A DNA stretch of 11,154 nt. Origin: DASXTB01 sp036505615. Its GTDB lineage: Bacteria; Acidobacteriota; UBA6911; JACQSX01. Both the position numbers and the translations under genes were made by a program. The stretch covers positions 1 through 11,154 of the forward strand of contig DASXTB010000073.1 in assembly GCA_036505615.1 (NCBI GenBank), written 5' to 3'. A model generated the notes under the pieces. The model was not told the DNA's origin. It saw only the letters and a list, made by a program, of their open reading frames with translations, and did not search any database. Below, piece after piece: positions 1 to 6,955 of this stretch (positions within the stretch are counted from its first letter, which is position 1; each line of letters begins with the position of its first letter).

Positions 1-256
1 TGATACCAGACGTGTCGCTCTCTACCTTGTGAATTGTGCCCACGCTGCTGACCAGGACGCTTGCCTACTGCAAGTTAAATTCCATCCCTCTGAAAACCTG
101 AAAACTCAACGAATATATAAGTTGGGGTCGCGGAAAGTGCCAAAACAGCTCGAGTGCTCAGCCTGCAAGCCTGACCGCAAAACAGCCGATCAGATTGGTA
201 AAACCCTGTTCCGTCTGTCTAATTCAGTTGCAATTGTGAGACGCGCTATCAGAACT
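1..256. repeat. Long direct repeat, copy 1
   Basis: This sequence recurs at 332-589 with only a handful of differences, including two single-base insertions in the second copy. It starts at the window edge, so the true left end may lie outside. The last 49 bases (208-256) recur a third time at 607-655. An open frame runs through it, but the same frame is broken differently after each copy and matches no family I recognise, so I treat it as non-coding repeat. A 75-base unrelated spacer (257-331) separates the two long copies. Origin unknown; it could be an insertion-sequence remnant or a segmental duplication. Confidence 0.9.
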
Positions 257-331
257 CCTCTCTTCTACCGGTACGCGAAGCTCCGGATCAATCCCGCACC
301 ACTCGACTCATCTGCAAAGCGCAGCACCCTT

Positions 332-589
332 TGATACCAGACGTGTCGCTCTCTACCCTTGTGAATTGTGCCCACACTGCTGACCAGGACGCTTGCCTAC
401 TGCAAAGTTAAATTCCATCCCTCTGAAAACCTGAAAACTCAACGAATATATAAGTTGGGGTCCCGGAAAGTGCCAAAACAGCTCGAGTGCTCAGCCTGCA
501 AGCCTGACTGCAAAACAGCCGATCAGATTGGTAAAACCCTGTTCCGTCTGTCTAATTCAGTTGCAATTGTGAGACGCGCTATCAGAACT
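332..589. repeat. Long direct repeat, copy 2
   Basis: Second copy of the sequence at 1-256, in the same orientation. Visible differences are an extra C near 357, an extra A near 404 and a few substitutions (for example at the positions matching 151 and 172). High identity with a few indels points to a fairly recent duplication that has begun to decay. Its last 13 bases (577-589) are immediately duplicated at 590-602. Confidence 0.9.
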
Positions 590-606
590 CGCTATCAGAA
601 CTACAT

Positions 607-655
607 GTTCCGTCTGTCTAATTCAGTTGCAATTGTGAGACGCGCTATCAGAACT
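607..655. repeat. Direct repeat, copy 3 (49-bp 3' fragment)
   Basis: These 49 bases are identical to the 3' ends of copies 1 (208-256) and 2 (541-589). The unit begins GTTC and ends GAACT, so its tips are weakly inverted. A 13-bp tandem duplication at 577-589 and 590-602 lies just before it, so the right end of the unit seems prone to local duplication. Confidence 0.9.
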
Positions 656-789
656 ACAGTTCCGCTCTGCGCAACCCGGAAGCGATGGTTAGATCTCACC
701 GAATACGAGTCTTTCGCCGCGGACACACGCGGATTGGTCCACCGCGATAATCCGCGAGAATCCGCGGCTTTCTCAGATCACGAAACGTC
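656..789. other. Intergenic stretch without supported gene
   Basis: No open frame here resembles a known family. A few copies of ATCCGCG-like words occur around 730-770. Nothing else is recognisable. Confidence 0.5.
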
Positions 790-817
790 AATCGCCAATC
801 CTTAATCCGAAATCACA
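790..817. repeat. Short degenerate AATCNNN heptamer tract
   Basis: Four consecutive 7-base units start with AATC: AATCGCC, AATCCTT, AATCCGA and AATCACA. They resemble the outer-arm heptamers of the element inside dnaE2 at 2060-2330. The stop codon of the DinB-like gene (813-815) lies inside the last unit, so the repeat touches the gene's 3' end. It is probably a single decayed arm. Confidence 0.55.
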
Positions 818-1295
818 TCTGTTCGTCCGCGCTGGGGCCATAAATTGAGGGAACCGTGGAACCCATGGGTCTCAAATAAGTGGACAATTGGCCCCGGTGA
901 TGGACGTGATCGAACAACGTTATCCAGGCATGCAGATAGCCGGTTTCGTTCATCACTTCATGGCCGTTCACCAGGAAGGGTATTTTTCTTTCCCAGGCGC
1001 CAGTGGCTATTTTATGGAGACGTTTTACCAGGTCGGCATGCTCGCGGTCCCAGGTAGCAAGGATTTCCTCGACGGTCGCCGGCGTGGGCTTTTCCTTCCA
1101 ATCCAGCTTGCCGTTCTCCAGGCCTTCCACCAGAAACTTTTCTGCTCCGACCAGTAGCCACGCAATATCCCGAGCGTTCCGGGATTTCGCGTCTGGCCTG
1201 TAATTTGATTTTTCCTGGGGAACGCGGGAGATGACCTTTCGGGTTACGGCGGTTTCTCTTTCCCAAAAGCTTAGAAGCAGTTCTTTTTCGTTCAT
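813..1295 (-). CDS. DinB-like family protein (four-helix bundle)
   Basis: A 160-residue protein of the DinB/YfiT-like four-helix superfamily, named for damage-inducible genes but unrelated to DNA polymerase IV. The C-terminal signature is clear: HHRGQLSTYLR at 132-142, then a Gly-x-x-x-Pro-x-x-YGPS stretch ending near 155. Members of the superfamily usually hold a metal with three histidines. Here the usual first histidine around residue 46 is a Trp-Leu pair, and the position five before Arg134 is Asp129, with His130, His132 and His133 nearby, so the metal site is atypical or altered. The ATG at 1295 is preceded by AGGAG with 8-base spacing. The gene is co-directional with dnaE2 but 327 bases away, across repeat element A. 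Superfamily members include thiol-dependent transferases; the substrate here cannot be told. Confidence 0.9.
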   Translation of the reverse strand: MNEKELLLSFWERETAVTRKVISRVPQEKSNYRPDAKSRNARDIAWLLVGAEKFLVEGLENGKLDWKEKPTPATVEEILATWDREHADLVKRLHKIATGAWERKIPFLVNGHEVMNETGYLHAWITLFDHVHHRGQLSTYLRPMGSTVPSIYGPSADEQM

Positions 1296-1314
1296 GGGAT
1301 GTTCTCCTATGATT

Positions 1315-1622
1315 ATTGTCCGTGGCCCGTTGTCAGTTGTCCGGGCGCAATCCGCTCTTGTGGAATCGACTGGTGGACGGCGCCCATGTCTAAATCATCC
1401 GTCGCGTCAGTTATCGGGCATCGGTCATCGTCATCGGTCATTCATCACCAGTCACAGGTCGGCAGGTCATCAAGTCACCAAGTCAGGAACTACCGGCCTT
1501 CTGACTTATGGACCTGTTGACCTGTTGACTTACGGACCCATGACCGGTGCTGTCGACCGATGACGATGGCTGTTGACCGATGACTGATAGCTACGGACTA
1601 CGGGCCGCGGACAACGGACAAT
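1315..1622. repeat. Nested inverted-repeat element A (dinB-like / dnaE2 gap)
   Basis: The outer arms are GTCCG-rich words: ATTGTCCGTGGCCCGTTGTC from 1315, and its approximate reverse complement ending at 1622, directly at the dnaE2 stop codon. Inner arms are built of ATCGGTC/TCATCGG words (about 1411-1445) matched by GACCGATGA words (about 1555-1585). The centre has AAGTCACC and GACCTGTT words. Its inner GGTCATCA words resemble the core of elements C and E. It fills almost all of the space between the two genes. The CCGATGA words contain a TGA stop on one strand. Confidence 0.75.
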
Positions 1623-4600
1623 TCAATGAAAATCATGCGACGGAACCGAAATCTGCTCGACATTTAGCAACTCTACCTTTTCTGCTTTCACTGAAACTAC
1701 CCCATCCACGCTCTGCAATTTGCCCTCAATCAGCAGCGAAGGAGCGGAAACGAGCAGTGCCCGCTGCTGCTCAAACATCTGCGGGCGAATAATTGCATTG
1801 GATACGCCGGTTTCGTCTTCCAGCGTGACAAAGAAAAACCCTTTGGCAGTCCCTGGACGCTGGCGGGTAATCACGCTTCCGGCGATGCGCACCTTTTTGC
1901 CATGAAGCAACTGGTAAAGCTTGCCTGCCGGGCAAACGCCCAGAATGTCCAGTTGACTTCGATAAAGCGCCATCGGATGGGGGCCAACGGTAACTCCCGT
2001 GCCGCGGTAGTCGGAAATAATGCGCTCTTCGGGAGTCATGTCTTTGAGGGGACAGTCCGATTGCGGATTGCGGATTTCGGATTGCGGATTATTCGAATGC
2101 GGAATGCGGAAATCGGAATTCGGAATTTTCGTTAGGGTGTCGGGTATCGGGTGTCGGGTGTCAGGGTATGGGGGATCTGGGTTTGGATAGTTTTGTGGTT
2201 TTGGATTTCGGGTTTCGGAAAGATGACGTATCACCGTACCCGATGCCCCGACAGCTTCCCCGATACCTGACACCTGACACCCGACACCCTTTTGCATTCT
2301 GCATTCCGCATTCGAAAAATCCGCAATTTCAAAAAGAGCACCGGCCGGGCGCGCGATTTTCTCCACTTCCCAGAGCGCGCTGCGGCGCCGCAGTCCCAGA
2401 CTGTTGAGCGCCCCGATTTCTGCAAGGGTGGTAAGTTCGTTGCGCCTGACGCCGGTACGCTTTAAATCCTCCACAGAGACAAAGGGGCCGGCGGCGCGTT
2501 CCTCAGCGATACGCTTGCCTGTTTCCGCGCGCATTCCAGAAACCATGCGCAGCCCCAGGCGAAGGGAACGGTCAGCTTCAATAGTGCAGTCATAGTCAGA
2601 GCGCTGCACATCGACTGGTTTTACGCGCACGCCATGGCGCTGCGCGTCTTTGACCAGCGTGGCCGGATGGTAAAAACCCATCGGCTGGTTATTGAGCAAC
2701 GCTGCATAAAAAGCGGCCGGATAATAAGTCTTCAAGTAGGCGCTGGCATAAGCAAGCAGCGCAAAACTGGCGGCATGCGATTCCGGAAATCCATACAGCG
2801 CAAAGGAAGTAATTGACTGAATGATTTCATCGGCGGTCTTGCCAGTAATTCCATTCTGTGCCATCCCGCGGCGTAATTTGACTTCGATGGCTTGCATGCG
2901 TTGTTCGGAACGTTTAAATCCCATAGCACGCCGCAGCTCTTCGGCTTCACCCCCGGAGAAATTAGCCGCCACCATGGCGACGCGCAATAGTTGTTCCTGA
3001 AATAGAGGGACACCCAGCGTCCGTTTCAGTATAGGTTCCAGCGAAGGGTGCGGGTAGCAAATTTCTTCGCGGCCGGCTCGGCGGTTCAAATAAGGATGGA
3101 CCATATTTCCCACGATGGGGCCGGGGCGGATGATGGCCACCTCCACCACCAGGTCGTAAAAGCGTTCCGGTTTCAATCGAGGCAAAGTAGCCATTTGCGC
3201 GCGGCTTTCCACCTGAAACAAGCCGATGGTGTCGGCCTGCTGAAGCATGCGATAGACTTTAGGATCATCGGCTGGAAGATGCGCCAGATCGACCTGATCG
3301 CCGCAAGAAGTGGAAATCAGTTGGATCGAATCCTGCAGTACCGACATCATGCCCAGCCCCAGCAGATCGACCTTAATGATCCCCATGTCGGCGCAATCCT
3401 CCTTGTCCCACTGAACGACGACGCGCCCCGGCATGGTAGCGTTTTCCAGTGGCACCACCGAGTCGAGCGAGCCTTCGCAAATCACCATTCCTCCTGAATG
3501 CTGGCCCAGGTGCCGGGGCAAATCCTGAATCGCTATCCAGAGCCTGGCGAACTGGCCGATGCGGGGATGTGCCGGATCGAAGCCTGCCTGGGAGAATCGG
3601 TCCCACAAAGAAGGATCATCCTCGCGGTAACCCCAAGTACTCATCAGTCGGGAGAGGCGGTCGATTTGTTCGGGAGGAAAAGAGAGCGCCTTTCCCACTT
3701 CGCGGGCAGCGCTTCGGTCCCGATAAGTGATTACATTGGCAGTCATGGCGGCGCCATGTTTGCCATAGCGATCATAGACATACTGAATTGCGCGCTCGCG
3801 GCGATCGCCGCTGGGGAGATCCAGATCAATGTCGGGCCATTCGCCGCGCTCTTCGGAAAGGAAGCGTTCAAACAGCAAGTCCATGCGAATGGGATCGACG
3901 GCAGTGATTCCCAGGCTGTAGCAGACGGCGCTATTGGCTGCCGACCCTCGCCCCTGTACCAGGATTCCGGCTTCTCGGCAAAAGCGGACGATATCCCAGA
4001 CGATCAGGAAATAGCCGGCCAGATCTAACTTTTCAATCAAGTCCAGCTCTCGTCCGATTTGCTTCCAGGCGCGGGCGTCTTTCACTCCGTAATGTTTCAA
4101 TCCTCCCATGTGAGTCAGGTGTCGAAGATAAGTAGCCATGCTTTCACCGGTCGGCACCGGGTAGGGGGGAAAACGATACCCTAGATCCTTCAGCGTGAAA
4201 TTTAAACGCGACGCCAGTTCAACGCTGTTTGCAACGGCTCCAGGAAGATCCGCGAATATCCTTTCTATTTGTGCTGGGGGCTTCAGGAAGCACTCAGAGT
4301 TCTGCTGCAGTAATGTCCCAGCCTGGTCCAGATTTGTCTTGTGACGAATGCAGGTCAACACATCCAATAATTCACGCCCCATGCTGTGCAGCGATGCGGC
4401 ATGCTGCGTCACTATCCGCAAGTTGTTTACATAGCGCACACCATTGGTTGCCAGCAAAGGCAGGTTTAGAGTTTGTGCTAGCGTGATGAGCGCCTGGTTT
4501 TCTTCTTCTTGCTGGCGGAGAAAATGGCGCTGTAGTTCCACATACACATTTTCCTTTCCAAAAATGGAAACCAGGCGTGCAAGGAAATTACGCGCAGTAT

Positions 4601-5159
4601 CCAGCCCCTTTTGCCGCAGCAGCCTGCGCAGCGGCCCGTTGCTTCCACCCGTTAGGCAGATCAGTCCGGGATGAAAAAATTCCAGCTCCTGCATGGTCGT
4701 GGAGCCTGCTCCTTTTTCGGCTCGCAGTTTCATACCAGTGACCAGCCGGCAGAGATTGCGATAGCCGGTCTGATTTTCTACAAGCAGCGGAAGACGGAAG
4801 GCTAAGTCGCAAGTCGCAGGTCGAAGGTCGCAGGTCCGCAGGTCAGGTCGAAGGTCAAAGGGTGCAGCGGCCTGTTGATCTTTGGCCTGAGACCTGTTGA
4901 TCTGTGGTCCTGATGACCTGCGACCTGCGACCTGCGACTTTCGACTTTCGATTTGAAGAGTGATTTCACTTCCCACTAGCGGGCGCACGCCGAGTTTTTG
5001 CGCTGCCTTGTAAAAACGCGGAGCGCCATAAACTCCGTCACAGTCAAGCAACGCCAGCGCCGAATATCCAAAGGCGGCAGCCGCTTCCACCAGTTGTTCC
5101 GGCAGCGCGCTTGCTTCTAAAAAGCTGAAAGCGCTGGCAGCATGAAGTTCGATATACAT
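1623..5159 (-). CDS. dnaE2: Error-prone DNA polymerase DnaE2 (ImuC), with two in-frame repeat inserts
   Basis: C-family polymerase that extends past lesions together with ImuA and ImuB during damage-induced mutagenesis. From the ATG at 5159 it has 1178 residues; an in-frame TTG at 5186 would add nine residues encoded by repeat DNA, so I reject it. The N-terminal PHP domain opens with YIELHAASAFSFL. The palm has PDIDLD (442-447; Asp443 and Asp445) and KVDLLGLG (third aspartate Asp598). GRGSAANS is at 403-410, and the C-terminal OB fold has RQRP (1099-1102) and LEDETG, ending SHDFH. Two inserts are encoded by repeats: residues about 70-120 (element C), after the first PHP strands, and about 948-1036 (element B), between the helix-hairpin-helix and OB regions. 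Without them the length is about 1040, normal for DnaE2. No clear ribosome site precedes the ATG. All catalytic motifs are intact. Confidence 0.95.
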   Translation of the reverse strand: MYIELHAASAFSFLEASALPEQLVEAAAAFGYSALALLDCDGVYGAPRFYKAAQKLGVRPLVGSEITLQIESRKSQVAGRRSSGPQINRSQAKDQQAAAPFDLRPDLRTCDLRPATCDLAFRLPLLVENQTGYRNLCRLVTGMKLRAEKGAGSTTMQELEFFHPGLICLTGGSNGPLRRLLRQKGLDTARNFLARLVSIFGKENVYVELQRHFLRQQEEENQALITLAQTLNLPLLATNGVRYVNNLRIVTQHAASLHSMGRELLDVLTCIRHKTNLDQAGTLLQQNSECFLKPPAQIERIFADLPGAVANSVELASRLNFTLKDLGYRFPPYPVPTGESMATYLRHLTHMGGLKHYGVKDARAWKQIGRELDLIEKLDLAGYFLIVWDIVRFCREAGILVQGRGSAANSAVCYSLGITAVDPIRMDLLFERFLSEERGEWPDIDLDLPSGDRRERAIQYVYDRYGKHGAAMTANVITYRDRSAAREVGKALSFPPEQIDRLSRLMSTWGYREDDPSLWDRFSQAGFDPAHPRIGQFARLWIAIQDLPRHLGQHSGGMVICEGSLDSVVPLENATMPGRVVVQWDKEDCADMGIIKVDLLGLGMMSVLQDSIQLISTSCGDQVDLAHLPADDPKVYRMLQQADTIGLFQVESRAQMATLPRLKPERFYDLVVEVAIIRPGPIVGNMVHPYLNRRAGREEICYPHPSLEPILKRTLGVPLFQEQLLRVAMVAANFSGGEAEELRRAMGFKRSEQRMQAIEVKLRRGMAQNGITGKTADEIIQSITSFALYGFPESHAASFALLAYASAYLKTYYPAAFYAALLNNQPMGFYHPATLVKDAQRHGVRVKPVDVQRSDYDCTIEADRSLRLGLRMVSGMRAETGKRIAEERAAGPFVSVEDLKRTGVRRNELTTLAEIGALNSLGLRRRSALWEVEKIARPAGALFEIADFSNAECRMQKGVGCQVSGIGEAVGASGTVIRHLSETRNPKPQNYPNPDPPYPDTRHPIPDTLTKIPNSDFRIPHSNNPQSEIRNPQSDCPLKDMTPEERIISDYRGTGVTVGPHPMALYRSQLDILGVCPAGKLYQLLHGKKVRIAGSVITRQRPGTAKGFFFVTLEDETGVSNAIIRPQMFEQQRALLVSAPSLLIEGKLQSVDGVVSVKAEKVELLNVEQISVPSHDFH
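2060..2330. repeat. Nested inverted-repeat element B, inside dnaE2
   Basis: The outer left arm has tandem ATTGCGG/ATTTCGG units (2060-2087) then AATGCGG/AATTCGG units (2096-2123). Its inverted partner is GCATTC/CCGCATT words at about 2290-2330. The inner left arm has TCGGGTG-type units (about 2134-2165), matched by CACCCGA/CACCTGA units (about 2260-2290). The core between is unrelated to the other elements. On the coding strand it reads through without stop, giving HPTPDTR-like and NPQSAIR-like peptide cycles. It adds about 89 residues to a linker of DnaE2. Confidence 0.9.
4805..4953. repeat. Inverted-repeat element C, inside dnaE2
   Basis: Left arm: four heptamers (AGTCGCA, AGTCGCA, GGTCGAA, GGTCGCA; 4805-4832). 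Right arm: five inverted heptamers (TGCGACC twice, TGCGACT, TTCGACT, TTCGATT; 4919-4953). The 85-bp core at 4834-4918 is nearly identical, in reverse complement, to the core of element E in imuB (5719-5804). It is translated within DnaE2 without a stop, adding about 50 residues between the VGSEITL strand and the RLPLLVEN strand of the PHP domain. Confidence 0.9.
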
Positions 5160-5162
5160 AAA

Positions 5163-5371
5163 TAAAGTCGAAAGTCGAAAGTCCAAAGTCGAAGGTCGAA
5201 AGGTAGAAAGTCACAATTTAGTCCGTTGTCCGTAGTCCTTGGTCAGTTGTCCGCTGTCAGTGGTCGTGCGGACGGCGGCCAGCCATACGCAACAGTCAAC
5301 TGACGACGGACTACGGACAACGGACTAATTTGAAACTTATACCTTTCGACCTTCGACTTTCGACTTTCGAC
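5163..5371. repeat. Nested inverted-repeat element D (imuB-dnaE2 gap)
   Basis: The outer arms are GTCGAAA heptamers: at about 5166-5205 and, inverted as TTTCGAC, at about 5343-5371. The inner arms are GTCCGTTGTCCGTAGTCC (from 5221) and its inverse, ending near 5327. The core holds GTCAGTTGTCC and GTCAACTGAC words. It occupies the whole gap: the right arm touches the imuB stop codon (5372-5374) and the left arm ends a few bases before the dnaE2 ATG (5159). Related cassettes often pack imuB and dnaE2 closely, so the element probably separated genes that were once adjacent. Confidence 0.85.
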
Positions 5372-6883
5372 CTAATCGTATATTCCATAAATAAACCAAC
5401 TATCAGCCTGCAAATCCCGATAAAGTCGATATACTGCGCCATTACTCAATAGCACGTCCCACTCATCTCTTGCCCAGCGTTGCTGGTTTTCCCACCAGTC
5501 TCCCGACGAACGCCACGGACCGCCGCATTCCAACACACGGCCGCGAATTTTGGATGCCTCCACGGCTGCTGGTCGCATTCGGTCGGTGTTCACCTGTGCC
5601 GGAAGGGGAGGGCGGAATAGGCGCAACGCAAGGGCGATTCCGGTCGCAAGTCGCAGGTCGCAGGTCGCAGGTTGCAAGTCGCAAGTTGCAAGTCGCAAGT
5701 CGCAGGTCGCAGGTCGCAGGTCATCAGGTCCACAGGTCAACAGGTCTCGGCCAAAGATCGGCAGGCCGCTGCACCCCCTTTGGCCTTCGACCTGACCAGC
5801 GGACTTGTTGACCTGCGACTTGCAACCTGAGACTTGCAACCTGCGACTTGCGACTTTGGACCTGCGACCTGCGACCGGCGACCTGCGACTTTCAATATGC
5901 GGTTCGAACGGCTTCATTTCAAACGCGTCTGGACGATGCGTATTGAGCAAAGCCGGAGAGCCCACATTTTGTTCTCCCACCAGCGCTGCCAGTCGAGCCA
6001 GCGTGCGGGCCAGTTTCTCTGGCGCAGGCAACGGCGGATCGATCAAAGAAAATTGCATCGGGCGAGGCGCTGTGGGATACAAGCGGAGCAGCAATGAAGC
6101 AATGCCGGCTTGCGGTGGACGCGCTTCCAGGTCGAGTCGTAACAAAGAAAGGATGGTGGGGGGATCATTCAACGGAAAACCGAAGCGCAGCAGCCGGGTG
6201 TTTTCGGTGCGATCGGCCAGCTTGAGAGAAAGCTCAGCCGCTTCTGCGCGAAGTGAATTTGAAGTGAGCCGCGCGCATAGACGTTCCAGCAAGTGGTTCA
6301 CAATAAAGGCAAGCGGTTCGCTGTTTTCCAGCGGCCAGTCGAAAGCATAAAAGTCTTCGAAAATCTCCGCTGGGATAAGGGGAGTTAGTGGCTTGTTGTC
6401 TTGGCCACGGGCCTGGTAGTAAAACTCCAGACCTCTTTCACCCAATCGAGCCGTAAGAGAATTTTCAGGAAGACGCGCCAGATCTCCAAGCGTGTGCAGA
6501 CCCCATCGGTCAAAAACTTCCCAAAGTTCCGGCGGCAGATCCAATAATTCCAGCGGCAAAGGCGCCAGAAATTGTTTTTCCTGGCCATCCGGAGCAATGT
6601 TGATGCCGGCGCGTCCTCGCGCGATCAATTTAGCGGTAATAGGATTGGAAGCAATGGCTACTTGGGCGCACAGGTTCTCTGCTTCGAATTTTTTTTGAAT
6701 CGCCGCCGCTAAATCTTTTTCTTCCGGCCATTGTTTTTCCAGCCCGCTCAAATCCATCAGCACCAGGCTGGCTCCGAAAATTTCCACCCAAGGAGAAAAG
6801 GCGCCAGCTGTTTCCAGAGCACGAGCTGGCAAATCCGTTTTCTGATCGCTTTGAAGAAAAACTGCGCCGTAACGTCTCCGCAT
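5372..6883 (-). CDS. imuB: ImuB, inactive Y-family polymerase-like protein, N-terminally short, with in-frame repeat insert
   Basis: ImuB resembles Y-family polymerases but lacks their catalytic acids. It links DnaE2 and ImuA to the sliding clamp. Recognisable segments are SPWVE (30-34), LMDLSGLE (42-49), VAIASN (75-80), the GSPALLNTHRPDAF block (308-321), LRLFRPP (420-426), GPWRSSGDWW (455-464) and the tail YRLYRD...IYGIYD. QFSLI at 277-281 sits where family members carry a QxxLF-type clamp-binding motif. Compared with typical ImuB, the first ~65 residues are missing; the frame is closed upstream by TAA nine bases before the ATG. Residues about 330-415 are encoded by element E, in the variable linker before LRLFRPP. 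The start is uncertain and no strong ribosome site is visible. It lies 72 bases downstream of imuA. Confidence 0.9.
   Translation of the reverse strand: MRRRYGAVFLQSDQKTDLPARALETAGAFSPWVEIFGASLVLMDLSGLEKQWPEEKDLAAAIQKKFEAENLCAQVAIASNPITAKLIARGRAGINIAPDGQEKQFLAPLPLELLDLPPELWEVFDRWGLHTLGDLARLPENSLTARLGERGLEFYYQARGQDNKPLTPLIPAEIFEDFYAFDWPLENSEPLAFIVNHLLERLCARLTSNSLRAEAAELSLKLADRTENTRLLRFGFPLNDPPTILSLLRLDLEARPPQAGIASLLLRLYPTAPRPMQFSLIDPPLPAPEKLARTLARLAALVGEQNVGSPALLNTHRPDAFEMKPFEPHIESRRSPVAGRRSKVASRRLQVSGCKSQVNKSAGQVEGQRGCSGLPIFGRDLLTCGPDDLRPATCDLRLATCDLQPATCDLRLATGIALALRLFRPPLPAQVNTDRMRPAAVEASKIRGRVLECGGPWRSSGDWWENQQRWARDEWDVLLSNGAVYRLYRDLQADSWFIYGIYD
5642..5890. repeat. Inverted-repeat element E, inside imuB (11 + 11 heptamers)
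   Basis: Left arm: exactly eleven tandem heptamers of type RGTYGCA (5642-5718). Right arm: eleven inverted heptamers, mostly TGCRACY (5814-5890). The 86-bp core (5719-5804) matches element C in opposite orientation. The arms could pair into a stem of up to 77 imperfect base pairs. On the imuB strand the right arm reads VAGRRS-type peptides and the left arm CDLRPAT/CDLRLAT cycles, without a stop, adding about 86 residues. Confidence 0.93.
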
Positions 6884-6955
6884 GATTTCTTATGGATTAC
6901 TTTGATGTTTTTTAAAAAAACCACACTCTCCCTCGGACGATTCGCGGTAGGGCCG
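6884..6955 (-). other. imuA-imuB junction with T7A6 run
   Basis: Only 72 bases separate the genes. On the minus strand the gap holds GAGGGAGAG, a possible ribosome site followed by GTG, then a run of seven T and six A. The GTG frame is the wrong one for imuB, and the imuB frame meets TAA before its ATG. There is no room for the ~200 bases needed to encode the usual ImuB N-terminus. Confidence 0.6.

Noticed and set aside
29..805. Two open frames (29-334 and 368-805) that share a ~65-residue stretch
   Set aside because: They are the translation of the direct-repeat copies. They diverge directly after each copy and match no family I know, and no ribosome site was seen.
5160..5186. Longer dnaE2 start at TTG 5186
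   Set aside because: The nine extra residues are encoded by GTCGAAA repeat units, while the ATG at 5159 begins the conserved YIELHAAS segment.
5642..5890. CRISPR array
   Set aside because: Units are 7 bp with no spacers, occur as inverted arms, and are translated within imuB.
1623..6883. Calling dnaE2 or imuB pseudogenes because of the repeat insertions
   Set aside because: Both frames stay open through the inserts and the catalytic and C-terminal motifs remain in phase. Only the imuB N-terminus gives real doubt.
6884..6955. T7A6 run as a programmed -1 frameshift site joining an upstream frame to imuB
   Set aside because: TTTTTTA and AAAAAAC look like slippery sites, but after a -1 shift the imuB frame meets TAA before its ATG, so no fusion can result.
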